Source of the DNA: Notospermus geniculatus
Taxonomy: Eukaryota; Nemertea; Pilidiophora; Heteronemertea; Lineidae
DNA: 64,000 nt
NCBI GenBank assembly: GCA_002633025.1
Contig: NMRB01001595.1
Coordinates: 103,030 to 167,029, forward strand
Reading direction: 5' to 3'
In this document: positions 20,801 to 31,156 of the stretch, piece after piece
Numbering within the stretch: position 1 is the stretch's first letter
Layout of the letters: each line of letters begins with the position of its first letter
Notes under the pieces: generated by a model
What the model was told of the DNA's origin: nothing
The model's database searches: none
The model's input: the letters and a program-made list of their open reading frames with translations, nothing else
Program-made: the position numbers and the translations under genes

Positions 20801-22530
20801 GGCACGACGAAACGCAGACCTGTTGGGAGAAGTGTTTTTTTTTAAAATTTTTAAACGTATTTTATTCACAAAAAGTGAAAGGGATTGAACAACAGGCGAA
20901 AAGGAAGGTTACGCGCATTCGGGGGAGGGGGGTTGATACGGTCCTAGACCGCCGTCTCGGTTTTTCAACGCTAGGTGGCGCTTAATGACGTCATACCTGC
21001 GGCGTGGGGCATCCATTGATAAAGACTGCAGCACCCATCCTTGCGCACTGAAGCATGTCGAAGAACACCAAATTCGGGGTAGATCTGAAATAAAGCGAAG
21101 TCATTTATTTCCTTCATTGACTCAGTCTGTACGTGATGACGTCATACTTCGGTCAGCCACGGAAATTGCCGAATAAACGCGAAGATGACAACTTACGCCT
21201 TGGATCCATATCCGCAGATTTCGCCGTTGCTATCCGTTGGGTAAATCAAAATGGTTGGGTCTCCGTATACGTACGCTGGAAATGGTAACATTTAGTACAT
21301 GTAGCAGGATAGCCAATTGATCTGAAAGTGTTCAGTGGCCAACATAATGGGCCGTATTCTAGAACGTTCCTTAACATTAAGGTCCACCTTAAATCTATTG
21401 TTCTCGATGGTTTTACAATAGACTTAAGGTCGACCTTAACGTTAAGGAACGTTCTAGAATACGGGCCAATAAGTATCATCCTTTAACGCGAAAGTTGAAC
21501 CTACAGTGCTCCATAAGGGTCATCAGCGGAATAAGTTCGACAACAATAACATTCATCCTTACGGGCCACGGTAGAACTCAAAGTCAAACCTACCGAAATA
21601 TCCAGTGACGCCCAACCCCAAGAGGCAGACGAGAAAGAAAAAGCAACATAAGATGTCCGTGCAACCTCGCTTTTTGATTGGTCCATTGAAATTGGGGTCA
21701 TATTTTGTTGGTTCTCCTGAAAAAAAAACAATTTGAAAAAGGTAGAGATGGGAATATTCACGAATGGTGTACACTGATTCATTCCTTAGCCCCCGGGCCC
21801 CCCTCAGAGATTCCGAAGAGTCCAAAAGACACATCACGGTCAAAAGGTGATTACCTTCCTGGATTTTTGAATTTCCTCTGCAGCAACAGAAAATGTTGCC
21901 CAGTCCCATCTTGAAGACTGGCGGATAGGCCTACACCGATAGTTCGGTGTGTGCCCCCGTAGGCGTCTGCTACGAAGTGGGCAAAGGTTTACCAGTAGCC
22001 AAATAAAAACGCAAGGGACTGCGATCTTTCGTAATACAGTGATATAGAAATGACCAGCCTGAATAGATGATGGGGTTCGTCAGCCAAGTGTGTAGCCTTT
22101 CGAACAAAAACGAATCGAGGTCTTCAGAAAAGTTTGGAGTGTGACAATAGAAACGTTGAGGCTCCTAACGCGAACGACAACGTAAGCAGAAATGACGTCA
22201 GACTGCGCGGGGCCACCTGGCGGACCGGATCGTATTCAAACGCCTTCTGCAGGAGGAGTCCCCTGCTGCGTATCATTTTGCTGATCAGGAAGATCTGTCA
22301 CTCCCACCCCTGCTTTTGTCTAATCACTCCATAGCTGACACCCAACGACAACCTTAGTTTCGTAGCTCCTGATGCCTACCCCAACTCTCGTTCTCTTCGG
22401 AGGTCTCGCTGGACATCGCGAGAAGCTCCATCTCCTCCTCGGTCGGCTGCGAGTAGCCATATACGGTGAAAATACCCCGACGACGACCGGAATCATTGGT
22501 CCCGTACGTTCTGCGCCGTTTCCCACCCAT
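8856..22530 (-). CDS. Choline transporter-like protein (SLC44 family, CTL2/4/5-like), complete
   Basis: Coding exons, 5' to 3' on the minus strand: 21855-21909 (or alternative 22380-22530), 21594-21716, 21197-21275, 20997-21084, 20676-20819, 19604-19664, 18862-19006, 17298-17381, 17083-17195, 16721-16843, 16245-16344, 15440-15585, 15222-15280, 14830-14888, 14206-14382, 13714-13842, 10858-10927, 10454-10598, 10023-10111, 9704-9788, 8856-8977. All junctions keep phase and give 731 residues (763 with the alternative start); human CTL2 is ~706. SLC44 hallmarks include [29 protein letters not shown] in the large extracellular loop, [62 protein letters not shown] and KPYYMSK near the end. About 10 membrane segments; sequons NSN-Y-T, NDT and NIS lie in loops. 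The family moves choline or related amines across plasma or mitochondrial membranes. Exact substrate and orthology are not resolved. Confidence 0.95.
9185..9545. mobile_element. Foldback MITE (~360 bp)
   Basis: Terminal inverted repeats read ggggccgtatgcataaaaca and its complement at 9527-9545. Matching inner blocks follow (cttaag, gataatatatcacg). It lies in the last SLC44 intron (8978-9703). Imperfect direct repeats (~60 bp, 'gagagtt..gccgtcaaa.att') flank it at ~9130-9185 and ~9600-9655. Confidence 0.85.
10223..10429. mobile_element. Foldback MITE (~207 bp), well-preserved copy
   Basis: Outer inverted repeats 'attcatcgtttcgac..gccccc..ccatcttgg' and complement; inner arms 'acatctggtaggcaaa' and 'tttgcctaccagat'. 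It occupies most of the SLC44 intron between exons 10454-10598 and 10023-10111. A degenerate relative is at 7621-7780. Confidence 0.85.
11301..12229. mobile_element. Nested foldback element (~930 bp)
   Basis: Ends 'tatgcctggctttcactgac' and 'gtgaaagccaggcata' are inverted, extending through 'gctacgaatgtcccgaatcg' and its complement. The body is a lattice of short 'gaattcgtg' and 'attcgtgaa' variants, which generates many spurious open frames. Confidence 0.85.
12277..12664. mobile_element. Nested foldback element (~390 bp)
   Basis: Terminal inverted repeats 'tttaggccacataaa' and 'tttatgtggccttag', with a second inverted block (ctggtgatcgtc / gacgatcacca). The interior is A/T-homopolymer rich. 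Confidence 0.75.
12795..13022. mobile_element. Nested foldback element with central perfect hairpin
   Basis: Outer arms gattcgatccgattggatc and its near-complement ending at 13022. The centre 12894-12944 is a hairpin (gtgcggtccaatgtggat and complement). Confidence 0.75.
14830..15280 (-). other. SLC44 short loop exons 15222-15280 and 14830-14888
   Basis: Two 59-nt exons encode the variable extracellular loop between the AYWA-like helix and the next membrane segment. They read [19 protein letters not shown] and [19 protein letters not shown]. They were placed by phase (2+57, then 57+2) and by the paired Cys and glycosylation sequons typical of this loop. Boundaries: acceptors acag and ttcag, donors gtaagt. 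Confidence 0.85.
15921..16202. mobile_element. 282-bp MITE with TAA target duplication
   Basis: Terminal inverted repeats tgcccggttgttcagcct and the complement of that string, flanked by TAA at 15918-15920 and 16203-16205. A 3-bp TAA duplication fits the PIF/Harbinger superfamily. It lies in the SLC44 intron 15586-16244. Confidence 0.85.
16945..17076. repeat. Tandem duplication of ~70 bp with CACGTG motifs
   Basis: Two copies of 'aattagccaataggacaaga' then 'tcacgtggcctctacgtc' lie directly next to the SLC44 exon 17083-17195 splice donor. A third tcacgtgg sits between them. Confidence 0.85.
17618..18798. other. Assembly gap (17887-18529) flanked by the same 269 bp twice
   Basis: 17618-17886 and 18530-18798 have equal length and differ at only three positions by eye. 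The 643 N between them, and the duplication, probably come from unmerged allelic contig ends. All SLC44 exons are accounted for on either side (17298-17381 and 18862-19006 join in phase), so nothing coding need be missing. Confidence 0.9.
19785..20133. repeat. Minisatellite, 12 units of ~30 bp
   Basis: Consensus 'cgtaaaatttgcttgttgac' plus 'gtgttgaggt'. Units diverge towards the right end. It lies in the SLC44 intron between exons 20676-20819 and 19604-19664. Confidence 0.95.
21349..21468. mobile_element. 120-bp near-perfect foldback MITE
   Basis: Arms 'ggccgtattctagaacgttc' continuing through 'cttaacattaaggtc.accttaa' pair with the right arm. Related, weaker copies are at 26277-26345 and 33372-33490. 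It lies in the second SLC44 intron. Confidence 0.92.
21855..21909 (-). other. SLC44 alternative first coding exon 1b
   Basis: ATG at 21909-21907; encodes [18 protein letters not shown] plus one base, donor gtaatc. Joined to 21594-21716 it gives ...[13 protein letters not shown]. The Gly2 and the Cys cluster could be lipidation sites. Phase 1, identical to exon 1a. Confidence 0.8.
22380..22530 (-). other. SLC44 alternative first coding exon 1a
   Basis: ATG at 22530-22528; 50 codons plus one base ([10 protein letters not shown]..., acidic EEEMELL..SEENESW), donor gtaggc. The phase matches exon 21594-21716 exactly, giving ...[13 protein letters not shown]. Vertebrate SLC44A2 is known to use alternative first exons in a comparable way. 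The open frame extends upstream of the ATG by 17 codons, but no ATG is seen there. Confidence 0.7.
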
Positions 22531-24424
22531 TTTAAGCGTAACACTGCCGCCAAACGAAAAAGATTTTGTCAAAGTATCCAAGGGTGAGCTTCTGAATCAA
22601 GAAATTCCTTCAATAATCGTAAGAACGATGACAATATTTATGTATTTGGGCAGAAAAACGGACTCAGTACGTCAAAATACGCCCGAATCATCGTGTATCC
22701 CGAATGTTTGGTCCTGGCCTCCGCCATTTTTGTTGTGATGGATTTGCCGAGCGAACCTGGCCTCCCTGCAACACGAAACCAGACGACAGCCGGTCGAAGC
22801 TGTGCGACGGAACAGCATATGTGACATAGGCACAATTACACTTGACCGTTTGATTATGACAAATTCGGGGCCTATATAGATCTGGCAGAGACTTCAAATC
22901 ACTGAGATTCTTTTTCTGATGTAATCGTGAGACAGAAGCTAGAGGCGGGGGGATAACACTTGGGCCTTTACTCTTCTTAAAAGGCTGGTTTCCGCCCAGT
23001 TACAGATTAGGGCTAAAATCACGTCGTATTTTGTTCGCCAGTTCGCCGGATGTGCACCGTGTAGGTTTTGGTGGGGCGATTTGAAGTCGGGGCGAAAATC
23101 TGTTGTTGGCGAAGACAGTCAGTTGACAGGAGGTTCCAAAACTTCTACACAACTCGGGGCGTATTCTGACATGGTACATTTGTATGAAATTGGTTCATTG
23201 TGTAGATGTTTGCATCAACATCAGGAAGCCAAGAATTTGTGATTTCTGCAGAACCGGTCAGATCTTCATGGCCAGCCAGGAAAGCATCGATAGTTTCGTG
23301 ACGACTTCCATCATTTCCTCCAGAGCACCAACACCAATCTGTCAATTATTTATTGTCTAGATCAACAAATCACAGTTGGTAAGGTTCATCGATACAACAA
23401 ATACACTGTGTTCTCATGAAAAGCCGATAATCTTCACCTGTTCCCTTTGCACCGCTGTGCCGGGCATTGATGCTGTACGGTGGGACAGCGCATGATTTGA
23501 AGCTGATTGGCTGATACAGGCACGTGGCCTGCATGACAAATGAGTAGGCCTAGTCTCGCGCAGCCAGCGATTTTGTTCCGCAGTGTTGCTCCACTAATGC
23601 GATTCCCCAGATTCGGAACAGCCAGCTGGGTGACCGAGACTAGAGAAGTATGCCCGCGTGACGTCAGAGGGCAAGTCAATATTGTTGGGACTTGGGCCCT
23701 TCTTATTTATTTACTGTTTTGGCGGAACTAAGAGCCTTGTTGTGGCAACAGGACACACAAACCTTGAAGCCTTATCGATTCCTGACGTCACGAACACATA
23801 AAGGCAGATTACAAGAAGGGTCGGCATTATTTATGAGAATACAATGTAATTGGACTTCCAAGTTCTTTGGGGTTAACTGGTCATCGCGTACATAAAAACA
23901 CCTGACGTAGGCCACGGGTGGTATGGCACTGGCAGGGTAAGATTTGATCTGAGGAACCCAACTTGGATGGTCTATTTTAAACTTCGCTTGGAGCAATTTG
24001 TCTCACCAATCCTATAGGCCTACTTCAACAATTCGTTTCCATGCCAAAGGCCCCACGATTCTAAAAAAAGGACTCCACAGCGACACAGAGAAAATCGAAA
24101 TTGAGCAATTTGTCCGAGCATGTTTATAAATTGATATAACCTCAGGATAGACAAACGTTCTCTGTTGATTTTAATATGTTGGACCAATAATGATCCAATC
24201 TTTTGATTAAACAAGCGATTTATTTTGTTGATATTTCCCCGAGAGCACATTTCGGACTGTAGTGTGCTTCAGTCACTAACAAAAGGATGGATTTCAACGC
24301 ATACTTTTTAGTTTTTCTGTCTGGTGTTTTCAGACGATATGCATTGGCATTTTGATGAGACGGGTGTGTGGCGAGACATGCCTTGGTGATCTCTGAGAGG
24401 AGTCCATTGGCCATAGCGAGAGAG

Positions 24425-24945
24425 TTATGGTCTTGAATGTCGTCAGAGGAAATGACAATGTCGTGGTCTTTAGAGGAAATGACAATGCCATCGTCTTCAG
24501 AGGAAATGATCGTGAGAGGAAGTCGTGGTCTTCAGAGGAAAAGGCAATGTCATGGTCTTCAGAGGAAATGGCATGCCATGATCTTAATGGCAATGCCATG
24601 GCCTTCAGAGGAATCGATCCTGAGAGGAAATGGCAATATCATGGTCTTCAGAGGAAATGGCAACGCCAGACCTTCGGAGCAAATGATCCTGGGAGGAAAT
24701 GGCAATACCATGGTCTTGAGAGGATTGAAGTGGAAATGCCAGGTCTTCAGAGGAAATGGTCCTGAGGGGAAATGGCAATGCCATGGTCTTGAGAGAAGAA
24801 ATGGCAACGACGTGGTCTTGAGAGGAAATGGCGACGTCTTGCTCTGGATATGACAATGACGTGGTCTTGAGAGGAAATGGCAATGGTATGATCATGAGAG
24901 GAAATGGCATTGCAGTGGTCTTGAGAGGAAATGGCATGTTGGCCC
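24425..24945. repeat. Minisatellite of ~24-33 bp units
   Basis: Roughly 20 units built on 'gaggaaatggcaatgccatg' and 'gtctt(c/g)aga'. Overlapping open frames on both strands (GNGNAM-type and PFPLKT-type repeats) are artefacts of the unit lacking stop codons. Confidence 0.95.
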
Positions 24946-25323
24946 AGTGCAAAGCAACCTTTGTATTGTTGATCAGTAAGATGAATTCATTAAGAATGAA
25001 TCTGAGATAGCCTTCCTTGAAATGACAAGGTTATAATATTATTACCGTTACATAAATATTATTCTTCCTGTAGTTTTGCGCGCAACCATTCATTCGTTTT
25101 AGGGTTACGTTTCTATGTTGATCAGTAACCAAGGAAACAACATAAATTGTAATCATTACTTGTCGTCTGCATATTTACTTGCGCATATTTGATGTGATTG
25201 AGTCACCCATTGTTGTCATGACGATGGAATGCCCACCTGCTAATGAACCATTAATTATGTAACCATAATTGCTGAAGCCTGCTGACTGTTGATTGTTTGT
25301 GTCATAAACAGCGCAGTGGGTCA

Positions 25324-25370
25324 GACCATGGAAGTATATTATAAAGACTCTTTATAATACTTCCATGGTC
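25324..25370. repeat. 47-bp hairpin palindrome
   Basis: gaccatggaagtat... pairs with ...atacttccatggtc around a short 'ctc' loop, with a 2-nt bulge. Confidence 0.88.
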
Positions 25371-25430
25371 CAAGACGTCCTGCGAAATGACGACCAAGAC
25401 AACTTGGCCTACTCTGAAAAAGGACTTTCC

Positions 25431-25651
25431 GCCGATTTATTAGACGCTGGCTGAGCTAACCATTGGTTCCACCAAAAATAGATAGGCGTGCGAAAGGTGT
25501 AAAACTAAATTTTCACCAAAAAGCCCTGTTTGGATGGATAGTAAGCGCAGAGCTTAGAAAAAGGGGATTTTTGGTGAAACATTTAGTTGTACATTTTTGC
25601 ACGCCTATCTACATGTATTTTTGGTGGTTAGCAAACGTCTATTAAATCGGC
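25431..25651. mobile_element. Foldback MITE (~220 bp)
   Basis: Ends 'gccgatttattagacg' and 'cgtctattaaatcggc'; inner arms 'ccaccaaaaatagatagg' plus 'cgtgc' and their complement. Non-coding. Confidence 0.88.
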
Positions 25652-26276
25652 CCAGTGGAGTACAATTTGACTTGAAGAGAACAACGAGTCCTAGGATGGA
25701 GCTCGCCGACGTTCGCCGAAATGCGACAGAAGAGGACCGCCGGAGACGAGCGGTCCCTCCCCTGGCCTGAATCAAATCGTCTGCTTGTGAAGCAGAATAG
25801 TAATAGAAGACGTTTTGACAGAATTTGCTCAGGAATGGGTTAGATAAGAAAAGGGGTTTCGTCGATGATGTTGCGGTGTCGGGTCAGTTTTCTGAAGTCC
25901 CGCCAAAATAGGCCATGAGCCTAGGAATGAAGGCCTAGTTGTTCAGGGGCGGATCCACAACTTCGGAAAAGACGGGGGGCGCACTGTGCTAGAAACATTG
26001 AAATCTGCGGTGAATTTCAATGATTTGTTCCAAATTTCAGGAATTTCACGGTCAATTTTGCAGATTTGTTGGCCGAAGGGGGTGCGCCCCCCTCCGGATC
26101 CGCGCCTGTCGGTTCCTCGTCCCAGTCATTCCCCCCGGATGTAGAACTCAGCAACAGGTGTAGAGTGCCACAGTGTTCCCCTTTTTCAGTGTTTCTCTTA
26201 AAATTGTTTGTATGGGTACACTATTATGAAACGCGCGAATGACAGATGTCTCTGCGTCTCCTATTGAAAAGTCATG

Positions 26277-26345
26277 GTTCGTATTCTAGAAGCCTCCTCA
26301 ACTGTAAGGTCCACTTTAAGCTTTTGTATTCTGCCCTGCAAACAT
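26277..26345. mobile_element. Partial copy of the 'ccgtattctagaa' MITE family
   Basis: 'cgtattctagaagcctcctc' and 'aaggtccactttaagctttt' match the left half of 33372-33490. The right half is missing. Confidence 0.7.
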
Positions 26346-27985
26346 GGTCTCTCTCTGTTTGTCTTTTGTATGGAAACACTGAGATATGGGGAACACTAGA
26401 AAACGTTACACCGGGAAAACTTACCATGTTTATGTTCGACATCTTCCACTTTATTGTCACAACATCCCATTCTTAAAATCTTCTAATCCACAAAAAATAA
26501 AAAGATCGATCACAATATCTTCTGAAAAATACTAAAATATCCACATATTCCTCCAAGTATCCCAAATGTTCCTATATATCCGAATTCATACTGCGACGAC
26601 GGAGTAGTTCTTCTCGGACCCAATCTCGATCGATTCTTGAGCGAACTGTTCAGGGAACTATTGCATACTCGTGACGACAAACGAGACGGCAAAACCCATG
26701 CAGCGCAAATGACGACGGCCCGAGGAGACGCGGCCCGTTGGTCATGCGCGAATAGTTGGTAATTAAGTTCAGGTATGGGACAAAAGGTATGTTTTGTCTC
26801 TAGGGCTGGTTTATGTTCACTGGTCCTGAAAATGACGTTTACAAATGCACCCACGTCAGGAATGTGCCCCCGGAATGTGCCCCGCTCAACGTCACTTGAG
26901 GGTGTGGTATTCTGGTACGCTTACCACCGTAATGTCGTCGTGGCAGGCGTACGCTGGACCAAATCCAGTGAGAAAAAGCCTTCTCAAGCTGGTGTCACTC
27001 AGATATATTTTAAAGTCACGAAGTCCTACCCTCAAATTTCATGATAAACCCTTGGATTAACGTCTGAAGTGGGATACTCACGGATGCCATCTGGGAACGA
27101 ATGGCAGAACTAAACAATGACTCATCTCGGCAAGGCTTAGAATGTGGGTGTTTTTCAAACGAAATTGACAGATCTGAGTGTACCCCCAATTAACAAGTCA
27201 CGGCTGACTCAATCAATCTATTGTTAGGGAACACTGGCAGACAGGGAACAACTACAGATGTTACACCAATGTCAATTTGGCAAGCCTTGTCCCCAGGTCA
27301 TTTCCCTCTCGTTATTGGTTGCATCTCTGACACTCACAAGAACCGGAATGAACTAATGCCAGAATGAGCAAACACCTCCCTGAAGACGAGGTTGGGGTAT
27401 GGTGGGGAGCGTGAAGTTCTCCCTGGCGGTGGCCAGCTTTAACAAAGCTATTTCTGTATCAGTGTTTCTCTCTGTTCCATGGGTTGGGACAGTGTATGGG
27501 AATGGGTGGAGCACAAAGTGGAATTTACGTTGAAAGATTCTTTAAAAACAAGACAGTAAGGAGAGTTATTACTTTATAAAAATGTTTACTTTATACATCA
27601 TGATGTTTAAAATTGATTACAATTAACATTGTACTGAAGCTTTTAACTTACATAACAGTACAATTACTGTAGCAACATCTGAAACGGGTCGAGCCACCAA
27701 ATGATAATAACAAAACGGTTTTAGTTCAATCCAGAGAACGCAGGAATGGGTACTGTAACTCTCAAAGGAGATGTGCTTTTATGATAAAGCTTCAAGTATA
27801 CCTAACAGATATGTACAGAAAGTTTTGCTGGCTTATACAGAACTATTCGCATTGTGAATAAAGGGTGCAAAATGATTAATTCCACCTCATTAAGCAATCA
27901 TATGGCAATTGCACCAAGTGAAAATTTCACTTACAATATATGTTATCCTTGCAAAACTGAGCTTTGAGCTTGCGTGAAATATCTT

Positions 27986-28291
27986 GTACAATGGAACCTC
28001 CCAAAGTGGACACCTCTGACAGCAGGACACCTCTCTACTACTGGGTAAAGATACCAAGTATTGAGGACAATTTGTACCTGGGATAAGTTGTACCTTTGAT
28101 CAATTATACTGTATATTATACTATATATTCAGTATAATTCCTCCAAGGTGTACCTAGGTCGAATTGTACCAAGGCAGTCCCAATTTGGTCATTTCTATAG
28201 TTTCCTTTTGACCTCTGTAACAAGGACGCCTCTATTTAATGCCAGCATCTGTCCGTCCAAAAGGTGTCCAGAATTGGGAGGTTCCACTGTA
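27986..28291. mobile_element. Foldback element carrying a smaller palindrome
   Basis: Ends 'gtacaatggaacctccc' and 'gggaggttccactgtac' are inverted; both sides contain 'ggacacct' or 'aggtgtcc'. At ~28110-28146 it contains a degraded copy of the cttggaggaattatac palindrome. Partial relatives: 44096-44160 and 54059-54190. Confidence 0.8.
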
Positions 28292-29629
28292 CGTACCCTG
28301 AGATAAGGACTGCTGCATGAACTATTTTGTGCAATAAACAATCTTTACAATGAAATACTTCCAATTTATGGAATAATGTCCGAGGACCCAGTGGGGAATT
28401 TCATGTGACAAGTTACAACATGTGACGAAGAAAAGAGGCCACGTTGATAGAACATCAAATGAAATATTTTTGACATTGGCTCTTCCTGGCACTTTTAAAA
28501 ATCTTACCTAAATTGTGACAACAATTAAGAAGCTAGATGGACCTTAACTATAACTACACTGCACGGCTAAGAAAAGTTAAAAGTTAAATTGAATATCATT
28601 AGATTGCCAGGTAAAGGTGCAAATGAGAAACTTTCTATAATTATTGAGTTTGAAGGTAGAACTTGGAGACTAGCAACCACAAGTTGTTTCCAACAGCTCC
28701 GTTCATCTGTCACTGTTGGTATCAGCACTTGTGCAGTTTGGTGGAAATTATGATGGATGTAATGAAGTTCAGAAAGTGCTCCTCTGGAGCTTTCAAGCAG
28801 CTGAAAACCTGCTCCAGAGCATTGAGCTATTTTCAACCCCCAGGTTTTCAAATTACGAACTTAGCAACATTGCAAACTTGTTGCATCAGTAAAAGTTTCA
28901 GGCTGTTCTTGGCCACAGAGGAATGTGAACGTAACGCCGCCAACATATACAAATACAGTTAAAATCACATGAACCGCACCAATTTAATAGCAATATTGGT
29001 CAGTAAAACCTGACTGGTTATGTGTGAGTAAGTTACTGACAACTGTCTCTCACCACCAAGTTTTATATCGATGTTAAATTCTAACCCCATAGTAATGATA
29101 TACTTGTTTGTTCCTTGAGCTGAAACCCAACTTTTCTCTCCAAAACACCTAATATAATGTGGACGGCCAACAGGCATCTTCCCTTACGGCATTCCGTAGG
29201 CATTCTTACGGCATTGTGACGGAGCCAACGAATTCTGTGTCTGGCAATAGAAACAGTGCTACCGAACCTCATTTAGATAACCAATTACTCAACTGCTTTA
29301 TTCAGCAACAATAAAAGATGAGATAGGAACTCAACACTCCTCCAAACCCCAATGAAGTTTCTTTCAAACTTTTGTGCAACTCAGGCCAACCTAATTCAAC
29401 AGGCGAAAAGCTAAAGGTGTTCATCTTCATCTTGAATTAGGAGTTGCAATCGAAAAACCGAAAAACAGCCAGGATACATCTTGCAACGTCAAGGCCGACA
29501 ATCACTTCGCCTTCAGAGTACACTCTACTCACATAGAGTGTAGTCCTAAGGCATAGCAATATGAACCTGTGATGGGTCAAGAGGCCAGGAGCCAGCAAAC
29601 GTATCCCAAAACCTCGCAATCTTCAGTCA

Positions 29630-29945
29630 TTTCTTCAAGCTTTTGCTCAAAACTTCCAATTTCTACAAGGTTTTATCACAAAAATTTCAATCCCTTCACC
29701 GGTCATTTCTTCAAATCTAAGCTCAAAATGTTGAATTTCTTCACGTTTCATCTCAAAAATTTGAAGAAATTCAAGGTTTTGAGCTTGAATTTCTTCAAAC
29801 TTCAGCTGAAAATCTTGAATTTCGCCAAGTTTCATCTCAAAAACTTGAACAAATTCAAGGTTATGAGCTTGAATTTGCTTCAAATTTCAGTTCAAAACCT
29901 TGAATTTTTTCTAATTTTATCTTGAAACCTTGAATTTTTTTACCA
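29630..29945. repeat. Tandem repeat, ~55-bp unit
   Basis: Alternating 'ttcatctcaaaaacttgaa' and 'aaattcaaggttttgagctt' blocks, about five to six units, A/T rich. Confidence 0.85.
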
Positions 29946-30738
29946 GTCATTTTGACCAGTTTCTCTGTCTTTGTTTGATATGGTCGTGATCCATGGATAT
30001 ACAAACACCTGATGCCTCAAAGTAATATTATTTTACTGTAACTACTATACTAAAACTTCAACTTACCAATGTGACTACAACTTATTGTTTACAACTTATA
30101 ATACAAGCAGGTATAAAAATCTGAAAATTGCAAGATTTACATAAATTACACTTTGAAATTTGAGAGTGTACAGGATTTATTTTACAACAACTGGACAAGT
30201 TGACAATCTCTGAGCCAAGATCAAGCCATATAGTAAATCATTAACGTAATACGACTTCACCTCTCACAGAAATAAGTTAATAACGACAGAATACAGTACA
30301 GTTTTGATAGTAAAACCCTGTAAGAACTAGTCTCAGTGACCCTTATTTAGGGCCCTTCGAACATGAGGTGGGGTTCAAAACAGATGCGAGATGGATACGG
30401 ACCTGTTCACCCATAGCTGGGTACGAATGAAAATAATTCTGGAGTATTTACTAAGCATGGACAAGAATCTTTCTCAAATGCATATTATTGCCACAGGATC
30501 AATGACTCGGGCAGTTCAGCTCCGAGTCTGACGATCAGACAATGCCAAGATATCACAGAATAAGAAGATTAAGCATAACTAACGAGAGGTGTTAGCGTAT
30601 TTTGGCAACATCTGAGGATATCAGAATGTGCCTCCCTCCAGCAGTGAAGCAATCACAACATCTAACTTCCAGAAACGGAACTCTACATCTGTTCAGATAG
30701 GGCTAGTATTCGAGTTGGTACGTGACGTTCCTAAAACC

Positions 30739-30992
30739 TGGCGTCCACTAGGGCGCAGACAAGACGTGGAACGCAAATTTAGTAAATCCGCATTCATTCA
30801 GCAATCTCTCCGCATATTCTTGAAAGATTCCGTTCACTGTCTTCATCATTCCTAAACATTTCCCGGCATTTCTGCATTTTCGGGAGAGGGCAAAATGCCC
30901 AATAGTCATTGATGCGAAAAGAATGCCGAAATGACATACGTAATTTGCTTCCGCAACCCTTTCTAATGTTGTCGGCGCTCTAGTGGACGCCA
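30739..30992. mobile_element. Foldback MITE (254 bp)
   Basis: Terminal inverted repeats tggcgtccactagggcgc and gcgctctagtggacgcca, 17 of 18 matching. Confidence 0.85.
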
Positions 30993-31156
30993 CCTATTAC
31001 CAGGGACAGAATTATGTGAGGCAGACTTGTAACCCTTTCACAATGAATGATGAATTAAACAGAAAGTAAAATGCTCCTCATCAGAACTTTTCGAACGTTC
31101 CATGATGTGATCCCATCAATAACCCTTTTCTGATTGGACGCTCTCCAGAAGCTCCT

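Larger units (their letters stand above)
22531..31156. other. Gene-poor interval between SLC44 5' end and SCaMC 3' end
   Basis: I see no convincing exon here. It holds minisatellites (24425-24945, 29630-29945), foldback elements (25324-25370, 25431-25651, 27986-28291, 30739-30992) and presumably the SCaMC 3' untranslated region at its right edge. A minus-strand open stretch at 23165-23345 is unexplained. Confidence 0.7.

Noticed and set aside
24427-24952. Long Gly-Asn-rich and Phe-Pro-rich frames
   Set aside because: Pure minisatellite translation; both strands and several frames are open, as expected from a repeat without stops.
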